The notes below the pieces were generated by a model, which searched no databases, was not told where the DNA came from, and worked only from the letters and a program-made list of their open reading frames with translations. Both the position numbers and the translations under genes were made by a program. Below are positions 42,605-51,474 of a DNA stretch of 52,373 nt, piece by piece (the first letter of the stretch is position 1; every line of letters begins with the position of its first letter). The stretch comes from Microbacterium testaceum (GTDB taxonomy: Bacteria > Actinomycetota > Actinomycetes > Actinomycetales > Microbacteriaceae), in contig NZ_LDRU01000101.1 of the NCBI RefSeq assembly GCF_001476285.1, positions 1-52,373 of the forward strand. The letters are read 5' to 3'.

Positions 42605-44045
42605 CCTCCGCGCGGCGGCTCCGCGCACGGAGGGCGACCGCCAGGGCGAGGACCGCCACGGCGAGCGCGATGTCGAGGGCGAGGCCCGCGAGCAGCTCAG
42701 CCCTGCCGGCGACCCCGGTCAGGGTGATGACACCCCCGATCACGATGACGCCGAACGACAGGGCCAGTTGCTGGGCGGTGCTGAACATTCCGCCCGACAG
42801 CCCGGCGGCCTCGACGGGGACCTCGCGCACCACGAGCTGCGTGAGGGGCGAGAAGATGAGCGCTTGACCAGCGCCGAGCACGAGGAGCGCGGGCTGCAGC
42901 CACAGCCCGATCTCACTGCCCCACGCGAGCGCGAGGGTCACGGCCATCGCCACCAGGGCGACGATCTGCAGCGAGACGCCGAGGATCAGCGTGGAGTCGC
43001 CGAGTCGGCTCTGGATACGCGCGACGGCCAGCGAGACGCCCGCGAAGACGACCGCGAACGGCAGCAGCGCCAGGCCGGCCTGGAGGGAAGTCAGTCCGCC
43101 CGTCTCGACCGCGCGCGGGAAGACGTAGAGCAGAGCGGAGTACCCGGCGAAGAAGAGGCCGGCCGCGATCAGGCCGAGCTGCAGGGGCCGGAGGCGCAGG
43201 ACACTCGGCGGCAGGAGCGGCACCCGCCCGGAGCGTTCGATCGCGTTCTGGTGCTTCCACATCGCCACGAGCGACACCGCCGCGATGACGAGGGCGACAC
43301 CGACCGGCCACGACCAGTTCCACGCCGGACCGAAGGTCAGGGCGAGGGAGGCGGCCAGGATGCCGAGTCCCAGCGCCGCGGTGCCGACCAGGTCGATCGC
43401 GACGACCTCGTGTGCGCGGGACCGCGGCGCCAGCGGCGCGAACGCGATCGCCGCGACGGCGATGAGCGCGACGACGACGAACACCGCGCGCCACCCCTCG
43501 ACCGGGCCGAAGGAGAGCGCGGCGAGCGCCCCGCCGGCGACCTGGCCGACGGCGGCACCAATTCCGCCGCTCGCCCCGAACGCGGCGATCGCGCGGGTTC
43601 GGGCGGGTCCTTGCGACGTGGCCTGGATCGTGGCGAGCACCTGGGGTGTGCACAGGGCCGCGCCCACACCCTGCACGATGCGGGCAGCGATGAGCGTCTC
43701 GATCGAGGGCGCGAGGGCGCACGCGATCGCCGAGACGAGGAAGAGTCCCATGCCGACGACGTACAGGCGGTGGCGCCCGAATCGGTCGCCGAGCCGGCCC
43801 CCGAGGATGAGGAGCACCGCGAAAGGGATGCCGTATCCCGCGATGACGAGCTCGAGAGCGACGTCGCCCGCCCCGAAGCGCTCGCGCAGCGTCGGCAGGA
43901 TCACGGTGACCGCGTTGAAGGCGAACGTTCCCACGCCCGGCCCGAGGAGGAACCCGAGGTAGCGCCAGGTGGGAACGTCGGCGAAGGCTCCCGGACGGAT
44001 CGGCACGGGAGCCGTGCCGGTGGCGGGGTGTGCGGAAGTGGTCAT
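42600..44045 (-). CDS. MFS transporter, DHA2-like (14-TM drug exporter type)
   Basis: A 481-residue permease. Motif A appears as LGGRLGDRFGRHRLYVVGM, motif C-like as FGASGGIGAAVGQVAGGAL, and ARIVQGVGAALCTPQVLATI matches the drug:H+ antiporter group; about 14 helices are expected. Drug or toxic-metabolite export is likely. The ATG at 44045 follows CATGCT by 6 nt (44052-44057, minus strand), and the region 17 bp further up, where a -35 would lie, is occupied by the palindrome CCTGGTACCAGG. Hence repression by the divergent regulator is the natural model. Confidence 0.9.
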   Translation of the reverse strand: MTTSAHPATGTAPVPIRPGAFADVPTWRYLGFLLGPGVGTFAFNAVTVILPTLRERFGAGDVALELVIAGYGIPFAVLLILGGRLGDRFGRHRLYVVGMGLFLVSAIACALAPSIETLIAARIVQGVGAALCTPQVLATIQATSQGPARTRAIAAFGASGGIGAAVGQVAGGALAALSFGPVEGWRAVFVVVALIAVAAIAFAPLAPRSRAHEVVAIDLVGTAALGLGILAASLALTFGPAWNWSWPVGVALVIAAVSLVAMWKHQNAIERSGRVPLLPPSVLRLRPLQLGLIAAGLFFAGYSALLYVFPRAVETGGLTSLQAGLALLPFAVVFAGVSLAVARIQSRLGDSTLILGVSLQIVALVAMAVTLALAWGSEIGLWLQPALLVLGAGQALIFSPLTQLVVREVPVEAAGLSGGMFSTAQQLALSFGVIVIGGVITLTGVAGRAELLAGLALDIALAVAVLALAVALRARSRRAEV

Positions 44046-44070
44046 GGTGCCAGCATGGAGACCGCGGCAT

Positions 44071-44104
44071 CCTGGTACCAGGAGTGCACTCATCCTGGTA
44101 CTGG
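44071..44104. promoter_or_regulatory. Probable operator between the MFS gene and its regulator
   Basis: Perfect 12-bp palindrome CCTGGTACCAGG (44071-44082) and a second, imperfect site CCTGGTACTGG (44094-44104), 23 bp apart start to start, so on about the same helix face. The first covers the expected -35 of the MFS promoter. Binding by the divergently encoded helix-turn-helix protein is inferred. Confidence 0.65.
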
Positions 44105-44170
44105 CACCACTCCCCTGCGGCGATTCGGCGCCGGCGGACCGCCCTATGATCACCGGAGAAGGAGGATGCC

Positions 44171-45028
44171 GTGACCCGATCCGATGACGCCCGCGCCGAG
44201 TTCGCGGGGTTCCTGCGCAGTAGGCGCGCGCGTCTTCGCCCCGCAGACGTGGGGCTGCCCGAGGGCACGCGGCGCCGTGTCGCAGGGCTCCGCCGTGAAG
44301 AGGTCGCCCAGCTCGCCGGTGTCGGGCTCACCTGGTACACCTGGCTCGAGCAGGGCCGGCCGATCGCGGCATCCAGCCAGGTCGTCGCAGCCATCGCGCG
44401 CGCACTCCGCCTGAGCGACGACGAGCGCGACCACCTGTTCGCCCTCGCCGATCTCCCTGTACCCGACCGAGGGGCGCGCCTGTGCGTGGGAGCGACGCAC
44501 CTCGACCTGCTCGAGAAGCTGCTCCCCTACCCCGCGGCAGTCCAGACCGCGCGCTTCGACATCCGCGCGTACAACCGCTCGTACCGCTACCTGTTCGACG
44601 ACCTCGACGAGATGCCCGCGGAGCGACGCAATTGCGCCGTGTTGCTGTTCACCGACTCCGTGTGGCAACGCGCGCACGTCGACCTCGACCACGCCCAACG
44701 GCGGATCGCCGCGCGCCTGCGCGCAGCGTACGGACGGCACCACGAGGAGCCGTCCTGGCAGCGCTTCGTCGCCGAGCTCGAAGAGGAGTCACCGCGGTTC
44801 GCCGAGCTCTGGCGTCTGGGCGACGTGGGCGGCGAGCGCAATGCCGTCAAGCACCTCGTGCACGCGCGTGTCGGCGAGCTGAACCTCGAGATGTCGAGCC
44901 TGTGGATCGACGACGGCCTCGGCTCTCGGGTGGTCTGGTTCTCACCCCGGGATGCCGATACGGCGGCGCGTCTGGAACGCCTCGCGGCCGAGAACCCGAC
45001 GGAGGCGTTGATCAGCGCGGTCGCTTAG
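44171..45028 (+). CDS. Helix-turn-helix transcriptional regulator, MmyB-like ligand-binding type
   Basis: A 285-residue regulator. The N-terminal Xre-type HTH (GLRREEVAQLAGVGLTWYTWLEQGRPIAASSQVVAAIARAL) is followed by the MLTR/MmyB ligand-binding domain (AAVQTARFDIRAYNRSYRYLF, FTDSVWQRAHVDLD, SPRFAELWRLGDV), which in characterised members binds fatty-acid-like ligands. GTG at 44171 has GGAGG, and TATGAT (44145-44150) is a good -10. Divergent from the MFS exporter, with paired operators in between, so it probably controls that exporter and itself. Confidence 0.93.
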   Translation: MTRSDDARAEFAGFLRSRRARLRPADVGLPEGTRRRVAGLRREEVAQLAGVGLTWYTWLEQGRPIAASSQVVAAIARALRLSDDERDHLFALADLPVPDRGARLCVGATHLDLLEKLLPYPAAVQTARFDIRAYNRSYRYLFDDLDEMPAERRNCAVLLFTDSVWQRAHVDLDHAQRRIAARLRAAYGRHHEEPSWQRFVAELEEESPRFAELWRLGDVGGERNAVKHLVHARVGELNLEMSSLWIDDGLGSRVVWFSPRDADTAARLERLAAENPTEALISAVA

Positions 45029-45046
45029 CCCCGTCCGCGCGTGCTC

Positions 45047-46321
45047 TCAGTTCAGCGGGCGAAGCTCCAGAGACTCGGCCGTGGTGTCCACCCCGACGCT
45101 CGCGAACGACGCATACCCGTCGGCGGCGGAGCGCTCGAGCAGCGCCTTCATGTTCTTCGCCCGCTGCTCGACGCGCACGCGCACGCCCTGGGCGATCAGC
45201 GCCGTCTTGAGCGCGAGCAGGGTGGAGAGCGGCACGTCTCGGTCGTGCACGAGGACGACGGATCGCTCGCCGGTGTCCGCGGCATCCTGAAGCAGATCGA
45301 CGATGCGCTCGAAGCCGATCGAGAACCCGACCGCCGGGACGTCCTGACCGAGGAAGCGCCCGATCATGCCGTCATAGCGACCGCCGCCGCCGAGCGAGTA
45401 GTCGACGCTCGGGTGGGCGAGCTCGAAGATCGTGCCGGTGTAGTAGCCCATGCCGCGAACGAGGAAGGGGTCGAACACGAGAGGGGCGTCGGCGCCCCGG
45501 GCGGCAGCAACCGTCTCGCCGAGGGCGACGAGGTGCGCGATGACCTCGTCCGGGATGCCCGTCGGCAGGGCCGCGCGGATGCCGGCCTCGTCGAATGACG
45601 GGGCGCTCGAAGGGCGGTCGAGGTAGGCCGCGAGAGCATCGACGGCGCCCGTGGTCGCACCTCGATCGCGCAGCTCGGCGACGACGCCGGACGGCCCGAT
45701 CTTGTCGAGCTTGTCGATCGTGATGAGCACGCCCGGACGCTCCTCGACGACGAAGCCGAACACGTCGAGCATCGCGTCGAGCACGCGGCGGTCGTTCACG
45801 CGGATCGACCCGCCCTCGAGTCCCAGGGCGTCGAGCACGTCGAGGCTCGCGGTCATCAGCTCGGCTTCGGCGCGTGCCGAAGCGTCGCCGATGATGTCGA
45901 TGTCGCACTGCATGAACTGGCGGTAGCGCCCCTTCTGCGGCCGCTCGGCCCGCCAGACGGGCGCCATCTGGATCGCGCGGAACACCGTCGGCAGCTGAGC
46001 GCGGTTCGTGGCGTAGAACCGCGCGAGCGGGACGGTCAGGTCGTAGCGCAGGCCGAGGTCGGTGAGGGCTGCGGGGTCGTCGGCCGCGGCGCGGATCGCC
46101 TCGGCATTCATTCCCCGTTTGAGGATGCTGAACGACAGCTTCTCGTTGTCGCCGCCGAGCCCCGCGTGCAAACGCGAGTACTCCTCCATGACGGGGGTCT
46201 CGATCTCGTCGAAGCCGTGAGCGCGGTAACGCTCACGGATGACGGCGAGCACGCGCTCGCGACGGGCCTTGTCGGCGGGGAGGAAGTCGCGCATGCCGCG
46301 CGGCGGGTTCACGGATGCCAC
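45047..46321 (-). CDS. hisS: Histidyl-tRNA synthetase
   Basis: A 424-residue class II aminoacyl-tRNA synthetase. Motif 1 region MRDFLPADKARRERVLAVIRERYRAHGFDEIETPVMEE, motif 2 FRAIQMAPVWRAERPQKGRYRQFMQCDID, HisA signature VFDPFLVRGMGYYTGTIFELAH and motif 3 AVGFSIGFERIVDLL are all present, with a C-terminal anticodon-binding domain. The GTG at 46321 follows AACAAT by 6 nt (46328-46333, minus strand); the GTG at 46312 is an alternative. MazG lies 66 bp upstream. Confidence 0.96.
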   Translation of the reverse strand: MASVNPPRGMRDFLPADKARRERVLAVIRERYRAHGFDEIETPVMEEYSRLHAGLGGDNEKLSFSILKRGMNAEAIRAAADDPAALTDLGLRYDLTVPLARFYATNRAQLPTVFRAIQMAPVWRAERPQKGRYRQFMQCDIDIIGDASARAEAELMTASLDVLDALGLEGGSIRVNDRRVLDAMLDVFGFVVEERPGVLITIDKLDKIGPSGVVAELRDRGATTGAVDALAAYLDRPSSAPSFDEAGIRAALPTGIPDEVIAHLVALGETVAAARGADAPLVFDPFLVRGMGYYTGTIFELAHPSVDYSLGGGGRYDGMIGRFLGQDVPAVGFSIGFERIVDLLQDAADTGERSVVLVHDRDVPLSTLLALKTALIAQGVRVRVEQRAKNMKALLERSAADGYASFASVGVDTTAESLELRPLN

Positions 46322-46387
46322 GGGTCCATTGTTCCAGGCTCCCGCCGGTGGCCCGGCTCAGGCTCGTCCACGCGGGGGCGATCAGGG

Positions 46388-47017
46388 CTACTCGGCGGCG
46401 CGCACGTCGGCGCGCAGCGCGCGCAGACGTTCGCGCAGGGCACGCTCGGCATCCCACCCGCGCTCACGCCCGAGCTGCACCAGAGCCAGCAGGGCATCAC
46501 CCAGCTCGGCTTCGGAGGCCGGATCGGCGAGACGGTGGTGCGGAGCGGACACGCCCACCTGCTCCGCCTTGCCCATCATCTTCTGCGCCAGGGCGAGCGA
46601 CGGCATGTGGTCGCTGACGCCGTCCAGCACGCTGGTGCGGTCGCTCTTCTCGGCGGCCTTCGCCGCGTTCCAGTGCACGAGCACCTCTTCGGGGGTGGAG
46701 GCCACGGCATCCGCGAACACGTGAGGATGCCGTCGCACCATCTTCTCGGTCAGCCCGCGAGCGACGTCGTCGATGTCGAACGGATCGTCGGGGTCGCCCG
46801 CGGCGATCTCGGCGTGGAAGAGCACCTGCCAGAGCAGGTCCCCGAGCTCCTCACGCAGGTCGGCGCGCGTGCCCGACTCGACGGCGTCGATGACCTCGGC
46901 GCTCTCCTCCACGAGATACGGGACGAGATCGCGGTGGTCGATCGTCCGCGTCCATGCGCAGCGCTCGCGCACGGTTCGCATGGTGTCGGCGGCCTGGCGC
47001 AGCGCGTCGTCGGTCAC
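46388..47017 (-). CDS. mazG: MazG family nucleoside triphosphate pyrophosphohydrolase
   Basis: A 209-residue house-cleaning enzyme hydrolysing non-canonical NTPs to NMPs. The metal-binding pattern is seen in PYLVEESAEVIDAVESG with LREELGDLLWQVLFHAEIA, followed by RRHPHVFADAVASTPEEVLVHWNAAKAAEK. It corresponds to a single MazG-domain architecture with a C-terminal repeat-like segment (SEAELGDALLALVQLGRERGWDAERALRERL). The GTG at 47017 has a GGAGGGAG site. Divergent from PEP carboxylase. Confidence 0.92.
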   Translation of the reverse strand: MTDDALRQAADTMRTVRERCAWTRTIDHRDLVPYLVEESAEVIDAVESGTRADLREELGDLLWQVLFHAEIAAGDPDDPFDIDDVARGLTEKMVRRHPHVFADAVASTPEEVLVHWNAAKAAEKSDRTSVLDGVSDHMPSLALAQKMMGKAEQVGVSAPHHRLADPASEAELGDALLALVQLGRERGWDAERALRERLRALRADVRAAE

Positions 47018-47096
47018 GGCGTCTCCCTCCCCGGCGGCGAGAACGCCGCTGTCCCGAGTATGCCCCGCTCGAGCATGCGGCGGACCGACAACGGAC

Positions 47097-47185
47097 CGAA
47101 CTCCGGAAGATCTCGGATGCCACGCGACGGCGACCGCAAAAACCCGCGGCATCCGTGCGTCGAGCGGCGAAAAGTCCGGAGTTCG
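47097..47185. repeat. Nested palindrome upstream of ppc
   Basis: Outer arms CGAACTCCGGA (47097-47107) and TCCGGAGTTCG (47175-47185), 11 bp perfect; inner arms CGGATGCC (47114-47121) and GGCATCCG (47148-47155). It sits in the divergent control region of mazG and ppc, ending 82 bp before the ppc GTG. Confidence 0.65.
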
Positions 47186-47266
47186 ACACGGCGGCGATGA
47201 ACCGGACGTGTACCACTGTGTCCGCGCGTCATCTGCTCGACACGGGACGCCGATAATCTGGGGCGT

Positions 47267-49939
47267 GTGCGAGAACTGACCCCGACCGAGGCCATCGACC
47301 TCGTGGGCCGCTTCGAAGCCGGCCAGGAGCTGCCCGAACAGATGCGCGCCGACGTGCGCCTGCTCGGATCGCTCTTGGGCCGTGTGCTTCAGGAGAGCGG
47401 CTCCCCCGGACTGTACGACGACGTCGAGCGGCTGCGCACGGCGACGATCCAGGCCTACACGGACGAGACGCCCGAGGCGTTCGAGCGGGCCGCGGCGATC
47501 GCCGACGGCTTCTCGATCGAGCGGGCCGACGAGGTGGCCCGTGCCTTCACGGCGTACTTCCACCTCGTCAACCTCGTCGAGGAGCACCAGCGCGTGCGCA
47601 TCCTGCGCGAGCGCGGCGACCGTCCCTCGCGCTCGGGCACGCCCGACACGATCGCGACAGCGTTCGAACGCCTGTCGGAAGAGGTCGGGGCGGACACCGC
47701 CCTCGCTCGCCTGCAGGCCCTGCGCTTCCACCCGGTCTTCACGGCGCACCCCACCGAGGCCCGCCGCCGCGCGATCTCGACCAGCATCCGTCGCCTCTCG
47801 GAGCTGCTGTCCGAGCACGACGCCGCCGCCGAGGGCGGCACCGAGAGCCGCCGTGCCGAGCGGCGCATGCTCGAAGAGATCGACACGCTCTGGCGCACCG
47901 CTCCCCTGCGCCGCGAGAAACCGTCACCGGTCGATGAGGTCCGCTCGGTCATGTCGGTGTTCGACGAGACCCTCTACACCGCGGTCCCGCGCGTGTACCG
48001 CCGCATCGACGACATCCTGCAGGGCGAGAACGCCGGATCGCGCGCGCCGATCGTGAAGCCGTTCGTGCGCGTCGGATCGTGGGTCGGCGGCGACCGTGAC
48101 GGCAACCCGTTCGTCACGGCATCCGTCACCCGCAAAGCTGCCGCGATCGCGAGCGAGCACGTGCTCCTCGGCCTCGAGCGCACGACGCAGCGCGTGGGGC
48201 GCGGTCTGACCCTGGATGCCGAGACCACGCCGCCCAGCGACGCGCTGGTCGCCCTGTGGCACCGCCTGCGCGCCGCCGACGAGGACGCGGCGAAGGAGAT
48301 CGCCGAGCGGTCGCCGGACGAACCGCACCGGCGCATCATGCTGCTCCTGGCGCGCAAGATCGCCGCGACCCGCACGCGCAACGCCGACCTCGCGTACCGT
48401 GACCCCGAGCACCTCCTCGCCGACCTGCGCGTCGTGCAGGACTCGCTCGTCGCCGCGGGCGCCGCACGTCAGGCGTACGGGGCGCTTCAGCGTCTGGTCT
48501 GGCAGGTCGAGACGTACGGCTTCCACCTGACCGAGCTCGAGGTGCGCCAGCACTCCGCCGTTCACCGCAAGGTGCTCGACGAACTGCGCGCGGGCGGCGA
48601 GCGCAGCGAGCAGACCGACGAGGTGCTCGAGGTCTTCCGCTCGATCGCCTACGTGCAGGAGCGCTTCGGCCCCCGCGCGGCCGGTCGCTACATCGTGTCG
48701 TTCACGCAGTCGGCCGAAGACCTCGCGAACGTCCACGAGCTGGCCTCCTACGCGATGGGCCCGGGCGAGGCACTGCCCGTGCTCGACGTCATCCCGCTGT
48801 TCGAGACGTTCGCCGACCTGCAGGCGGCGCCCGGCATCCTCGCCGAGATCGTCACGCACCCCTCCTTCGTCAGCCGACTGGATGCCACCGGCCGACGCCT
48901 CGAGGTCATGCTGGGCTACTCCGACTCGTCGAAGGACGTCGGGCCGGTCGCCGCGAACCTCGCCCTGTACGAGGCGCAGGCGAAGATCTCGACGTGGGCC
49001 GAGGCCGAGGGCATCGAGCTCACGCTCTTCCACGGCCGCGGTGGCGCGCTCGGTCGCGGCGGTGGACCCGCCAACTCGGCGATCCTCGCGCAGCCGCCGC
49101 ACTCGGTCGACGGCCGCTTCAAGCTCACCGAGCAGGGCGAGGTCATCTTCGCCCGCTACGGCGACCCCGACATCGCGATGCGCCACATCGACCAGGTCGC
49201 GGCGGCCGTGCTCACGGCATCCTCTCCCTCGATCGAGCGCCGCAACCGCGGGGCCGCCGAGGCATTCGCCGATGTCGCGAAGACCATGGACGTCGCCTCG
49301 CGGGAGCGCTTCTTCGCGCTCGTGAAGGCGCCGGGCTTCGCGCCGTGGTTCGCCACGGTCACCCCGATGGAAGAGCTGGGTCACCTCGCGCTCGGCTCCC
49401 GCCCCGCGCGTCGGGGCCTGTCGGTCGAGTCGCTCGAGGACCTTCGCGCGATCCCGTGGGTCTTCTCGTGGACGCAGGCCCGCATCAACCTCGCCGGGTG
49501 GTTCGGCCTGGGCACCGCGCTCGACGCCGTGGGCGACCAGCAGCGCCTGCGCGACGCGTACGAGCAGTGGCCGCTGTTCCGCACGATGATCGACAACGTC
49601 GCGATGAGCCTCGCGAAGGCCGACGAGCGCATCGCCCGCCGCTACCTCGCGCTCGGCGACCGCGACGACCTGGCGCAGCTCGTGATGGACGAGATGCTCC
49701 TCACCCGCTCGTGGGTCGAGCGCATCACCGGCGGTGGTCTGCTCGGCAACAAGCCCGTGCTGCAGCGCGCGGTGAAGATGCGCAGCCCCTACGTCGACGC
49801 CCTGTCTCTGCTGCAGTTGCGCGCGCTGCGCGCGCTCCGCGACGCCTCGACCGAGTCCGAGACCCCGGATGCCGAGCACCAGCGCCTCCTGCTGCTGTCG
49901 GTGAGCGGTGTGGCGGCGGGTCTGCAGAACACCGGCTGA
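47267..49939 (+). CDS. ppc: Phosphoenolpyruvate carboxylase
   Basis: An 890-residue anaplerotic enzyme forming oxaloacetate from PEP and bicarbonate. Catalytic segments: H161 in FTAHPTEARRRA, GSWVGGDRDGNPFVT, K556 in LGYSDSSKDVGPVAAN, and the glycine-rich loop LFHGRGGALGRGGGP with H589 and R591. The C-terminus ends VSGVAAGLQNTG, the expected terminal motif of PEPC. The GTG at 47267 follows TAATCT (47254-47259) by 7 nt, implying a leaderless mRNA. A GC-rich hairpin (49959-49995) terminates it. Confidence 0.97.
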   Translation: MRELTPTEAIDLVGRFEAGQELPEQMRADVRLLGSLLGRVLQESGSPGLYDDVERLRTATIQAYTDETPEAFERAAAIADGFSIERADEVARAFTAYFHLVNLVEEHQRVRILRERGDRPSRSGTPDTIATAFERLSEEVGADTALARLQALRFHPVFTAHPTEARRRAISTSIRRLSELLSEHDAAAEGGTESRRAERRMLEEIDTLWRTAPLRREKPSPVDEVRSVMSVFDETLYTAVPRVYRRIDDILQGENAGSRAPIVKPFVRVGSWVGGDRDGNPFVTASVTRKAAAIASEHVLLGLERTTQRVGRGLTLDAETTPPSDALVALWHRLRAADEDAAKEIAERSPDEPHRRIMLLLARKIAATRTRNADLAYRDPEHLLADLRVVQDSLVAAGAARQAYGALQRLVWQVETYGFHLTELEVRQHSAVHRKVLDELRAGGERSEQTDEVLEVFRSIAYVQERFGPRAAGRYIVSFTQSAEDLANVHELASYAMGPGEALPVLDVIPLFETFADLQAAPGILAEIVTHPSFVSRLDATGRRLEVMLGYSDSSKDVGPVAANLALYEAQAKISTWAEAEGIELTLFHGRGGALGRGGGPANSAILAQPPHSVDGRFKLTEQGEVIFARYGDPDIAMRHIDQVAAAVLTASSPSIERRNRGAAEAFADVAKTMDVASRERFFALVKAPGFAPWFATVTPMEELGHLALGSRPARRGLSVESLEDLRAIPWVFSWTQARINLAGWFGLGTALDAVGDQQRLRDAYEQWPLFRTMIDNVAMSLAKADERIARRYLALGDRDDLAQLVMDEMLLTRSWVERITGGGLLGNKPVLQRAVKMRSPYVDALSLLQLRALRALRDASTESETPDAEHQRLLLLSVSGVAAGLQNTG

Positions 49940-49958
49940 GCGGCATCCGCTCGATCCT

Positions 49959-49995
49959 CGGCGCGCCGGCTCCCCTCGTGGGGGTCGGCGCGCCG
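49959..49995 (+). terminator. Terminator of ppc
   Basis: CGGCGCGCCG (49959-49968) pairs with an identical self-complementary copy (49986-49995), with CCCC/GGGG extending the stem around a TCGT loop. Confidence 0.75.
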
Positions 49996-50013
49996 CTGTG
50001 CGGGGTGGGCATC

Positions 50014-50099
50014 GTGCCGTCAGGCGGAGGTCGGCCCCGACACACCGCCACGACCATTCTCGCACCGGCGTGTCGCCCCTGAACTCCGCGGGACGGCAC
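50014..50099. repeat. Intergenic hairpin element, copy d
   Basis: GTGCCGTC-ag-GCGGAG ... GACACACCG ... CGGCGTGTC ... CTCCGC-gg-GACGGCAC folds into one 86-bp imperfect hairpin. Copy e follows 14 bp later. The 277-bp gap between ppc and the LbH protein gene contains only the terminator and these two copies. Confidence 0.8.
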
Positions 50100-50113
50100 A
50101 CCCCGGGGTCCCC

Positions 50114-50199
50114 GTACCGTCACGCGGAGATCGGCCCCGACACACCGCCACGACCACCACCGAACCGGCGTGTCGCCCGCCAACTCCGCACGACGGCAC
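50114..50199. repeat. Intergenic hairpin element, copy e
   Basis: GTACCGTC-ac-GCGGAG ... GACACACCG ... CGGCGTGTC ... CTCCGC-ac-GACGGCAC, 86 bp, same length and arm positions as copy d but with changed loop bases. The two cores GATCGGCCCCGACACACCGC-like are nearly identical. Confidence 0.8.
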
Positions 50200-50216
50200 A
50201 CCCGGGCAGGTCGGCC

Positions 50217-50816
50217 TCAGTCGAGGCGACGGTCGCCGAGGTGGCGCGCGAGGCTGCGGCCGTACCGCTCGGTCAGTTGCACCATCAGGTCGGGGGTCTC
50301 GCGGTCGAGGCCGAAGACGTAGCCGGGGAAGTCGAGCTCTTTCTGCGCCGCCCAGATCTCGTCGTGCCGGTCCGGCGACAGGATCTGGAGCGGATCACCA
50401 ACGGCGACCCATCCGATCGGCACCACCGTCTCGGCGGGGAGGACGGTGCGCAGGTGGACCACCGCGTTGATGCGCACCTCGCTGCGGTCGCCGATCTCCG
50501 CACCGTTGAACACGCGCGTCCCCGTCGCGAGGAACACCTCCTCGCCCACATCGGCGCCGGCGACGCTCGCCATCGGGCCGACCAGGGAGTGCGCCCCCAC
50601 GTGCACGGGATGGGTCGAACTGGCCCGCACGAGGGCGTTCTCCATCACGATGACGTTCTCGCCCAGCACGATGGGACTGCCCTCGGACGTGAGAACAGCG
50701 CCGTGGAGCACCTGGCATCCGGCGCCGATCGTGACGTCACCGCTGATGACGGCCGTGGGCGCGACCACCGCGTCGGGATGGATGCGGGGCTCGGCCCCGA
50801 GGTGAGCGAAGCGCAT
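50217..50816 (-). CDS. Gamma-carbonic-anhydrase-like left-handed beta-helix protein, metal ligands apparently lost
   Basis: A 199-residue hexapeptide-repeat protein of the YrdA/PaaY/gamma-CA group (ISGDVTIGAGCQVLHGAVLT, VLGENVIVMENALV, HVGAHSLVGPMASVAGADVGEEVFLATGTRVFNGAEIG). Where gamma carbonic anhydrases have LH and GHxxxLHGC, this protein reads VR and GPMASVAGA, so the three zinc-binding His positions appear substituted; this comes from by-eye alignment to remembered YrdA. A scaffold or acyltransferase-like role is possible. The ATG at 50816 follows TACGCT (50823-50828, minus strand) by 6 nt. Confidence 0.82.
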   Translation of the reverse strand: MRFAHLGAEPRIHPDAVVAPTAVISGDVTIGAGCQVLHGAVLTSEGSPIVLGENVIVMENALVRASSTHPVHVGAHSLVGPMASVAGADVGEEVFLATGTRVFNGAEIGDRSEVRINAVVHLRTVLPAETVVPIGWVAVGDPLQILSPDRHDEIWAAQKELDFPGYVFGLDRETPDLMVQLTERYGRSLARHLGDRRLD

Positions 50817-50847
50817 GCGGTCAGCGTAGACCCGCGGGCGGCGGACG

Positions 50848-51474
50848 TCAGCCGATCAGCAGGACGGCCTCGCGGAGGCCGAACGCGAGGACGAACCCGA
50901 CCGCGATCGACAGGTGCGCGCGGCGCGTCGCGAGGAGCAGGATGCCGGTGGCCAGGGCCCCGAGCGCGGCGGCGACGCCGTACACGCTCTGGGTGAGAAG
51001 CACGGGCGTGTGCCCGAGGAGCACGTCACGCACGACCCCGCCGCCGGTCGCCGCGACCACTCCGACCGCTACGACCACCCAGAGGCTCGCCCCGTGAGCC
51101 GAGGCCTTCTGCGCCCCGATCACGGCGAACAGGGCGAGGCCGACGCCGTCGAGGGTGAGGATCACCGTCGACGGGACTTCGTCGACAAGCGCCAGAAGCA
51201 CGAAGGTGGCGACGGACGCGCCGAGAGCGACGACGATGCGGCTCGACGATCGAAGGGCGGCCGGCGGAAGATCTCCCAGGAGCACGTCGCGCAGGATGCC
51301 ACCGACCACCGCGGTCACGAAACCGACGACGAGCACGCCGAGAAGGTCGAAACCCGCGTGCGCGGCGAGAGCGGCCCCCTCGACGCCGCGCACGGCCGTC
51401 GCGAGGAGGTCGAGAGTCGCGAACGCTCGGGCACCGAGCGAGGGCCGTCCGGAAAGGGGGCGAACCGACGTCAC
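50848..51474 (-). CDS. TRIC-type cation channel family protein (YadS/YvgT-like), paralogue 2
   Basis: A 208-residue membrane protein with seven short helices arranged as two repeats. Each repeat has the family motif GGILRDVLLGDLPPAAL (first) and GGGVVRDVLLGHTPVLL (second), as in bacterial TRIC homologues that form trimeric cation channels. It is clearly a duplicate of the next gene upstream (identical blocks such as HAGFDLLGV, RDVLLGDLPPAALR and GAQKASA). The GTG at 51474 overlaps that gene's stop. Confidence 0.9.
   Translation of the reverse strand: MTSVRPLSGRPSLGARAFATLDLLATAVRGVEGAALAAHAGFDLLGVLVVGFVTAVVGGILRDVLLGDLPPAALRSSSRIVVALGASVATFVLLALVDEVPSTVILTLDGVGLALFAVIGAQKASAHGASLWVVVAVGVVAATGGGVVRDVLLGHTPVLLTQSVYGVAAALGALATGILLLATRRAHLSIAVGFVLAFGLREAVLLIG

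Noticed and set aside
47924..50101. 725-codon open frame antisense to PEP carboxylase
   Set aside because: It mirrors the codon structure of ppc, has no recognisable domain, and arises from the high GC content of the opposite strand.
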